Of a stretch of DNA of 64,000 nucleotides, positions 61,227 through 64,000 are shown one piece after another. The position numbers and the translations under genes were made by a program. The number at the start of each line of letters is the position of its first letter. The stretch's first letter is position 1. This DNA is from Kribbella sp. VKM Ac-2568 (GTDB lineage: Bacteria > Actinomycetota > Actinomycetes > Propionibacteriales > Kribbellaceae), in contig NZ_SLVF01000006.1 in NCBI RefSeq assembly GCF_004345365.1, forward strand, positions 372,001-436,000. Direction: 5' to 3'. The notes beneath the pieces were generated by a model. It worked only from the letters and a program-made list of their open reading frames with translations, ran no database searches and was not told the origin of the DNA.

Positions 61227-61930
61227 GCGAGCATCTCCCACACGAGTACTTCGGCTCCCTCCGGCCCGGCCGTCACGAGTTGAGCGTCGGAGGCGACCAC
61301 CCGCGCCGCGTCCGCGGTACCGAGGTCTCCGGCGCCCTCCAGCGTGATGGTGCCTAGGGCAACGAAGAGATGCACGTACGGCGCTCGCGGCAACTGGATC
61401 GCCCGACCGGGGGACAGCCGCGCGGCATACAGGCCGGCCTTCCGCTGGTTGATCCGGATGGCGGCGGTGGTCGCGTGTTTCGGCAGGCCGGAGGCGATCG
61501 GGACGAGCTCACCCGTCGCGAGGCTGTCGTCGACCTCGGCCTGCTGGTACGTCGGGTCCAGGTCGACCTCGTCCGGCCGGACCCACATCTGCACATACCG
61601 GACAGGTTCGCCCGCGTCGTTCCGCTCGGAGTGCTGGATGCCGCTACCCGCACTCATCCGCTGGGCGAGCCCCGGATACACGATGCCGCTGTGCCCCTCG
61701 GAATCCTGGTGCGCGAGCGCGCCCCGCAGTACCCAGGTGACGATCTCGAGATCCTGGTGCGGATGCGTGTCAAACCCGGTGCCCGGAGCAACCACCTCGT
61801 CGTTGTGCACCATCAGCAACCCGAACCCGACGTTCGCCGGATCGTAGTACGGCCCGAACGAAAACGAATGCCGCGAGTCGAGCCACTCGTTCTGGGTCCG
61901 GAAACGGTCGTCGGCCCGGCGGATATCCAC
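61223..61930 (-). CDS. Pirin family protein
   Basis: 235 aa bicupin. Metal site FDTHPHQDLEIVTWVLRGAL (H-x-H ... E) and SAGSGIQHSERNDAGEPVRY, typical of YhhW/pirin-type proteins with quercetinase-like potential. ATG 61930. Preceded by a 118-bp spacer with no recognised element apart from a TAGTAATA -10-like stretch on the minus strand side. Confidence 0.9.
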   Translation of the reverse strand: MDIRRADDRFRTQNEWLDSRHSFSFGPYYDPANVGFGLLMVHNDEVVAPGTGFDTHPHQDLEIVTWVLRGALAHQDSEGHSGIVYPGLAQRMSAGSGIQHSERNDAGEPVRYVQMWVRPDEVDLDPTYQQAEVDDSLATGELVPIASGLPKHATTAAIRINQRKAGLYAARLSPGRAIQLPRAPYVHLFVALGTITLEGAGDLGTADAARVVASDAQLVTAGPEGAEVLVWEMLA

Positions 61931-62048
61931 CCTCTAGTAATACCTTGTCCCACTGCCGAGGCGCTTGTCTGACTAGCTGACCCGGCGGGGATCGCATACT
62001 CTGCCGACGGCATGCAGCGGCTGCCTTGTGTTCCTGGGGGTGCGACGG

Positions 62049-62954
62049 ATGCGTCGAGTCGGGGTGGGGCTGGCGTGCGCGCTGGCGCTGTCTGCATGTG
62101 ACTCCGCTGATCAGCCTGCGGTCGAGGAGCGCGCCGCCGAGCAACCGATGGGCAGCCTGTGCGAACGGCTCCGGCCGACCCTCGCAGGCACCTGGAAGAC
62201 CGAGGACGCACCGGCGACGTTGGAGCCGCTGTCGGACAGTTGCTGGCTCACAGACTCCACGAACCCGAACAACCGATTCCGGATCTCGGTCTCGGTGCTT
62301 CCGACGACGGCCAAGGAGACGGCTGAGATCCGCCTGGCCGAAGCAGCCGGGTTGCGCGGCGTCTACGTGGCGAAGCAGGTCGACGGTGGCGTCGGACCGG
62401 GTTCCTGGGCGATGAATCCAGCGGCAGTCGGCCCGTGGTTGGTGTTCCGTAGCGGCGAGCGGCTGGTGAGAGTCGCGCAGGACACCAGCGGGGAACTGGA
62501 CGCCATCCAGGCAGTCGCAAGGACCATCATCAGCTTGCCGGGCGGGATCCCCGAAGCTCCTGCGGTGGTTCAGGTCCCGGAATGTGCGCCGGGCACCGCG
62601 GCCGCCGAGAAAATGCTTGGTGCCAAGGCCACGGCCCGTCGAGATGCCCTGGTCGACGGATTCGCCCACTGCCTGTGGGGCTCGACCACCAGGACCGCCT
62701 TCACCCGCGCCGGGGGAGCCGCCTCCGACCAGGGCCTGAACTTCATCTATGCGAAGGACGCGGGAGCTGATGCATGGACCGGGGTCCGCCCGGTGAAGGT
62801 CGGAGCCGAGGGTTGGCAACAGCCCGACGGCTTCACCGCGTACCGCGTGGGCAAGAACACCTTCGTGAACGTAGGCGCAGCATCCACCTCAGCAATGCGC
62901 CCAGCCGAAACCCTCGCCCTCGCCCGAGCAGTCCTTCCCGCGTACGGCGGCTGA
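62049..62954 (+). CDS. Hypothetical lipoprotein
   Basis: 301 aa. Lipobox LSAC (Cys17) after VGVGLACALA. The mature part has paired cysteines (SLCERLRP; LSDSCWLTDS; VPECAPGT; AHCLWGS) in two repeats, suggesting a duplicated fold. No family recognised. It probably faces the extracytoplasmic space. ATG 62049 is preferred; GTG 62028 is upstream. Confidence 0.72.
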   Translation: MRRVGVGLACALALSACDSADQPAVEERAAEQPMGSLCERLRPTLAGTWKTEDAPATLEPLSDSCWLTDSTNPNNRFRISVSVLPTTAKETAEIRLAEAAGLRGVYVAKQVDGGVGPGSWAMNPAAVGPWLVFRSGERLVRVAQDTSGELDAIQAVARTIISLPGGIPEAPAVVQVPECAPGTAAAEKMLGAKATARRDALVDGFAHCLWGSTTRTAFTRAGGAASDQGLNFIYAKDAGADAWTGVRPVKVGAEGWQQPDGFTAYRVGKNTFVNVGAASTSAMRPAETLALARAVLPAYGG

Positions 62955-62985
62955 GTTTCGTGCCACCCGCCGAATCACAGGTCGG

Positions 62986-63501
62986 TTAGTAGTAGCCCTT
63001 TTCGCCGTCGAGGAGTTCTCGGATGGTGTCTAGGTGGCCGATGTGGCGGGCGGTTTCTTCGAGCATGTGGAGGAGGATCCAGCGGAGGGTTGCCTGGGCT
63101 GAGCCGAAGTCGGGGTGTTTGCCGGTCTCGTCGAGTGAGTGGGCGGCGATGATCTCGTTGGACTGGGCGCACTGCTGTTCGAACTCGTCCAGGAGCTTGG
63201 CCAGCGGGACGTCGTCGACCATCATGTCGGCGTCTTCGGGCTCTTCCTGGAACTGCGGGTTCCCCTCGAACGACTCGCCGAGGAAGAGGACGTTGAACCA
63301 GCAGTGCTCGGTCCAGCGCATGTGGGAGACGAGCCCGGCCATCGTCATCAGCGGCGAGGTCGACAGCACCGAGCGGTGCTCGTCCGCCTCGGCGAGCCCT
63401 TCGCACTTGTAGCGCACGAGCGCGCGCTGCATGTCCAGCCACCCGACCAGCTGGGTCCGTTCGTCGGCCACGAAGGGCGGGCGCTCACGCGAGATCGTCA
63501 T
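62986..63501 (-). CDS. DinB-fold (DUF664-type) protein
   Basis: 171 aa. LVGWLDMQRALVRYKCEGLA, AGLVSHMRWTEHCWFNVLFL and WILLHMLEETARHIGHLDTI are the conserved DUF664 helices with their histidines. A paralogue of the protein at 17604-18119. It may act with low-molecular-weight thiols. ATG 63501. Confidence 0.87.
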   Translation of the reverse strand: MTISRERPPFVADERTQLVGWLDMQRALVRYKCEGLAEADEHRSVLSTSPLMTMAGLVSHMRWTEHCWFNVLFLGESFEGNPQFQEEPEDADMMVDDVPLAKLLDEFEQQCAQSNEIIAAHSLDETGKHPDFGSAQATLRWILLHMLEETARHIGHLDTIRELLDGEKGYY

Positions 63502-63671
63502 ACCGGCGGACGCTATCGCGCCCAGCTCCACCGCCGCATGGCAATTACCGGGGCGCGGGCCTGCTGATTGTCGGGTTCCGGTGGGCGGGTGCATATTGGC
63601 GGGAGAGGTTCCACCGGGGGCGGAGGTGTGTGGCCGGTGACGAGCGGGTCGACGGTGGTTGGCGGCGGGTA

Positions 63672-64000
63672 ATGGACGGGGCGCGGAAGGCGCTGATCGT
63701 CGCGAACGACGAGTACGAGCACGACGGGCTCAAACAGCTGCGGGCACCGGCGGCGGACGCTGTGGCGCTGGCCGGGGTACTCGGGGACGCGGAGATCGGC
63801 GCGTTCGAGGTGCAGGTGGTGCGCAACGAGTACGCGCACGTCATCGAGGGACGGATCGAGGACCTGTTCTCGGACGCCCGGTCCGGCGACGTGCTCCTGC
63901 TGCACTTCTCCTGTCATGGGCTGAAGAGTGAGTCCGGGGAGTTGTTCTTTGCCGCCCGCAACACTCGTCCCAACCGGCTCGGCTCCACCTCGGTCTCGGC
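63672..64000 (+). CDS. Caspase-family protein, 5' part
   Basis: At least 109 residues, running off the window. ARKALIVANDEYEHDGLKQL opens a caspase/metacaspase-like p20 domain, and LLLHFSCHGLKSESGEL contains the catalytic His (HGL). The Cys is expected beyond the window end. In actinobacteria such proteins carry extra effector domains (toll-, WD40- or transmembrane type) and are candidates for abortive-infection or self-destruct functions. ATG 63672 is used; a GTG at 63630 with GGAGG is possible. Confidence 0.82.
   Translation, partial: MDGARKALIVANDEYEHDGLKQLRAPAADAVALAGVLGDAEIGAFEVQVVRNEYAHVIEGRIEDLFSDARSGDVLLLHFSCHGLKSESGELFFAARNTRPNRLGSTSVS

Overview
The window is 64 kb of very GC-rich, densely coding chromosomal DNA with GTG/TTG starts, heavy GC3 bias and many 1-4 nt start/stop overlaps. 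WhiB, a ClgR-like regulator, an EccA-like AAA+ protein, a SCO6745-family protein, CbtAB under a cobalamin riboswitch and a DinB2-type Y-family polymerase mark a filamentous or soil actinobacterium. A Kribbella-like genus (Propionibacteriales) fits best, but that is inference. No rRNA, tRNA, CRISPR array, insertion sequence or prophage was recognised. The region looks like ordinary, regulation-rich accessory chromosome.

Layout. 1-12 kb: 3' end of a trans-sulfuration PLP enzyme; clpP divergent from a ClgR-like regulator; a diaminopropionate ammonia-lyase-like enzyme; an unknown class II synthetase-like protein; DUF4865; MFS and EamA exporters; a TetR/SDR pair; an MBL hydrolase; a divergent LysE/LysG exporter-regulator pair; SCO6745 and VOC proteins. 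12-25 kb: GNAT, CaCA cation antiporter, ankyrin protein, a small membrane protein plus TetR unit, DinB-fold protein, a helix-turn-helix gene coupled to a frameshifted hydrolase, a DEAD-box helicase, a CGNR regulator facing a phosphotriesterase-like protein, DUF1304, MFS and RhtB-type exporter. 25-27.5 kb: cobalamin riboswitch, cbtB, cbtA and a histidine-phosphatase-like protein. 27.5-35.2 kb (minus): one compact operon, IclR regulator, peptide-type ABC permeases and ATPases, histidine phosphatase, endonuclease/exonuclease/phosphatase-fold protein and lipoprotein binding protein.

35.2-39.9 kb: a DUF6772-like protein with a 105-aa partner and a LacI regulator, then a DUF1023 hydrolase with a coupled partner. 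40-49 kb: a sugar-acid catabolic cluster. A GntR regulator and FAH-family hydrolase are divergent from a five-cistron overlapping run (enolase-superfamily dehydratase, two permeases, double ATPase, amidohydrolase/lactonase) led by the binding lipoprotein. The enzyme set matches the non-phosphorylative L-fucose/L-rhamnose-type route but lacks its dehydrogenases. 49-64 kb: secreted Pro/Ser-rich protein, DinB2-like polymerase, epimerase, GNAT, a fragment of an M6-type protease, WhiB, thioesterase, zf-TFIIB protein, two SnoaL/VOC-type small proteins, EccA-like ATPase, Tat-exported PhoX phosphatase, penicillin-binding lipoprotein, rhamnose mutarotase, pirin, lipoprotein, DinB-fold protein and the start of a caspase-family protein cut by the window end.

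The most striking non-coding theme is that many divergent promoters carry clear, often doubled, inverted repeats placed next to a regulator gene (1007, 7216, 16276, 18148, 22208, 23625, 42013, 50723), so regulator-operator pairs can be proposed directly from sequence. A heptamer, GCAGTAC/GTACTGC, is also strongly over-represented in different codon phases.
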